NCBI RefSeq assembly: GCF_002167005.1
Contig: NZ_NHTN01000040.1
Location: 1 to 43,782, forward strand
DNA from: Indiicoccus explosivorum
Lineage (GTDB): Bacteria > Bacillota > Bacilli > Bacillales_A > Planococcaceae
Reading direction: 5' to 3'
Length of the DNA: 43,782 nucleotides
Part shown: in pieces, positions 43,225 through 43,782 of the stretch
Numbering within the stretch: position 1 is the first letter of the stretch
How the letters are laid out: every line of letters starts with the position of its first letter
Notes under the pieces: generated by a model
Told to the model about the DNA's origin: nothing
Seen by the model: the letters and a program-made list of their open reading frames with translations, nothing else
The model's database searches: none
Made by a program: the position numbers and the translations under genes

Positions 43225-43360
43225 AGAAAAGGGGAAACCCGGCCCTTTCCGCAAGGGCCGCAGGATGCGGGTCAGGGGTCCGAAGCGACAGGAAGTCGCG
43301 CATTTCGGTCCCCTTCCTCTCGAGACTCCTCACGCGCTGACGCGCGCTCCGGGGTCTCTC
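43225..43360 (+). repeat. Dispersed hairpin repeat, copy C1 (left arm of inverted pair)
   Basis: It starts with GGGGAAACCC and GCCCTTTCCGC (43231-43252), shared with copy D. Then comes CCGCAGGATGCGGGTCAG (43258-43275), whose exact complement is at 43687-43704. Next is a hairpin at 43275-43313 (GGGG.CCGAA with TTCGG.CCCC, and GCGAC with GTCGC inside). The core follows: CGAGACTCCTC, a CGCGC hairpin, then GGGGTCTC. Confidence 0.75.
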
Positions 43361-43528
43361 CCATCCGTTATTCTGCTGGAGTGGCCGGGTTTCCTTCCCT
43401 TTTCTTTCCCTCGCCTTTTCCTGAAGAGAACGGGCGATGAGACAACCGAGTCTGTACCGCCGCACCGGCAGGATGATGCGAAACCGCCGGCCGATGTGAA
43501 GTGACGGATCCGGCAAGACGCCTGCGAG

Positions 43529-43557
43529 CAGCCCCGGCAAAGATATTGCGGGGGCTG
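43529..43557. repeat. Hairpin between the two C copies
   Basis: CAGCCCC (43529-43535) pairs with GGGGCTG (43551-43557), followed by TTT on the plus strand. Right after it, 43561-43589 carries another satellite motif GCGACGAG...CGCAGGAGCA with a small CTGC/GCAG hairpin inside. Confidence 0.5.
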
Positions 43558-43599
43558 TTTGCGACGAGCTGCATAGCAGCGCAGGAGCAGTAAGACGGT

Positions 43600-43723
43600 C
43601 CGAGACCCCGCATGCCGGTGAAAGCCGGCAGAGGAGGCTCGAAAGGAAAAGGACCCGAGAGCGCGGCATCGTGCCGCTCGGGTCCTCTGACCCGCATCCT
43701 GCGGGCCCGCGGCAAACGGTTTT
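43600..43723 (-). repeat. Dispersed hairpin repeat, copy C2 (inverted arm)
   Basis: Read on the minus strand it repeats C1 part by part: the same 18-base arm, then a hairpin of different sequence but equal design (GGACCCGAG 43651-43659 with CTCGGGTCC 43677-43685), then CGAGCCTCCTC, a TGCCGG/CCGGCA hairpin and GGGGTCTC. The outer end (43705-43723) is identical to 25423-25441 next to copy A2. Confidence 0.75.
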
Positions 43724-43727
43724 AACT

Positions 43728-43782
43728 GCGACGAGTAACCGCAGGAGCAAGTGTTTTAATGCGACGAGTAACCGCAGGAGCA
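43728..43782 (+). repeat. Tandem satellite, 33-bp period
   Basis: The 22 bases at 43728-43749 (GCGACGAGTAACCGCAGGAG and CA) recur exactly at 43761-43782 and run off the window. Related single copies lie at 25446-25467, 43561-43588 and, inverted, at 25111-25140. It does not look like a CRISPR array: the spacing is only 11 bases and those bases are themselves similar. Confidence 0.75.

Noticed and set aside
43223-43750. 175-codon minus-strand frame in the right-end repeat region
   Set aside because: It is composed of the hairpin repeats, and its peptide shares only repeat-derived pieces (such as KTVCRG) with a frame at 25358-25588.
43728-43782. Possible CRISPR array at the window end
   Set aside because: Only two units are visible, the 11-base interval is too short for a spacer, and the motif also occurs singly beside hairpin repeats. 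No cas gene is present.

Overview
The window is a chromosomal core region of a low-GC-type Firmicute, order Bacillales. Almost every gene has its counterpart in the Bacillus subtilis yqeG to yqfO region, in the same order (recalled, not searched). The GC-rich base composition, the GRS1-type glycyl-tRNA synthetase and the lack of the sporulation genes normally interleaved here (gpr, spoIIP, yqxA, yqfC, yqfD, comER) point to a non-spore-forming Planococcaceae-like organism. A Bhargavaea-like genus is a guess from GC only. No rRNA, tRNA, phage, IS transposase or CRISPR array is visible.

Nearly everything is read on the minus strand, so transcription runs from the right end to the left. In that order: yqeG-yqeH-aroE-yhbY-nadD-yqeK-rsfS-yqeM (ribosome assembly, NAD, shikimate); comEA, comEB-comEC (DNA uptake); holA; lepA, hemW; hrcA-grpE-dnaK under CIRCE; dnaJ-prmA-rsmE-mtaB-deoC; rpsU; yqeZ-floA and a small gene under a SigW-type promoter; phoH; pgpH-ybeY-dgkA-cdd-era-recO; ccpN-yqfL; dnaG-rpoD; a 133-residue membrane protein; an acyl-CoA dehydrogenase with its own operator-like palindrome; cccA; trmK-nif3. 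Only glyQS, rpsT and yqzM lie on the plus strand. glyQS has a complete T-box leader with glycine specifier GGC.

Many genes overlap or abut, and starts were reassigned where a Shine-Dalgarno sequence decides (several TTG or GTG starts). Terminators are clear; three of them contain the last codons and stop codon of a gene in the hairpin.

The least explained part is a family of GC-rich, hairpin-forming intergenic repeats. Copies lie between dnaK and dnaJ (two, opposed), between rpsT and holA (one), and in the gene-free right end (two inverted copies with compensatory stem changes, plus tandem satellites). A degenerate copy lies between glyQS and recO. This family is the best candidate here for an undescribed structured element.
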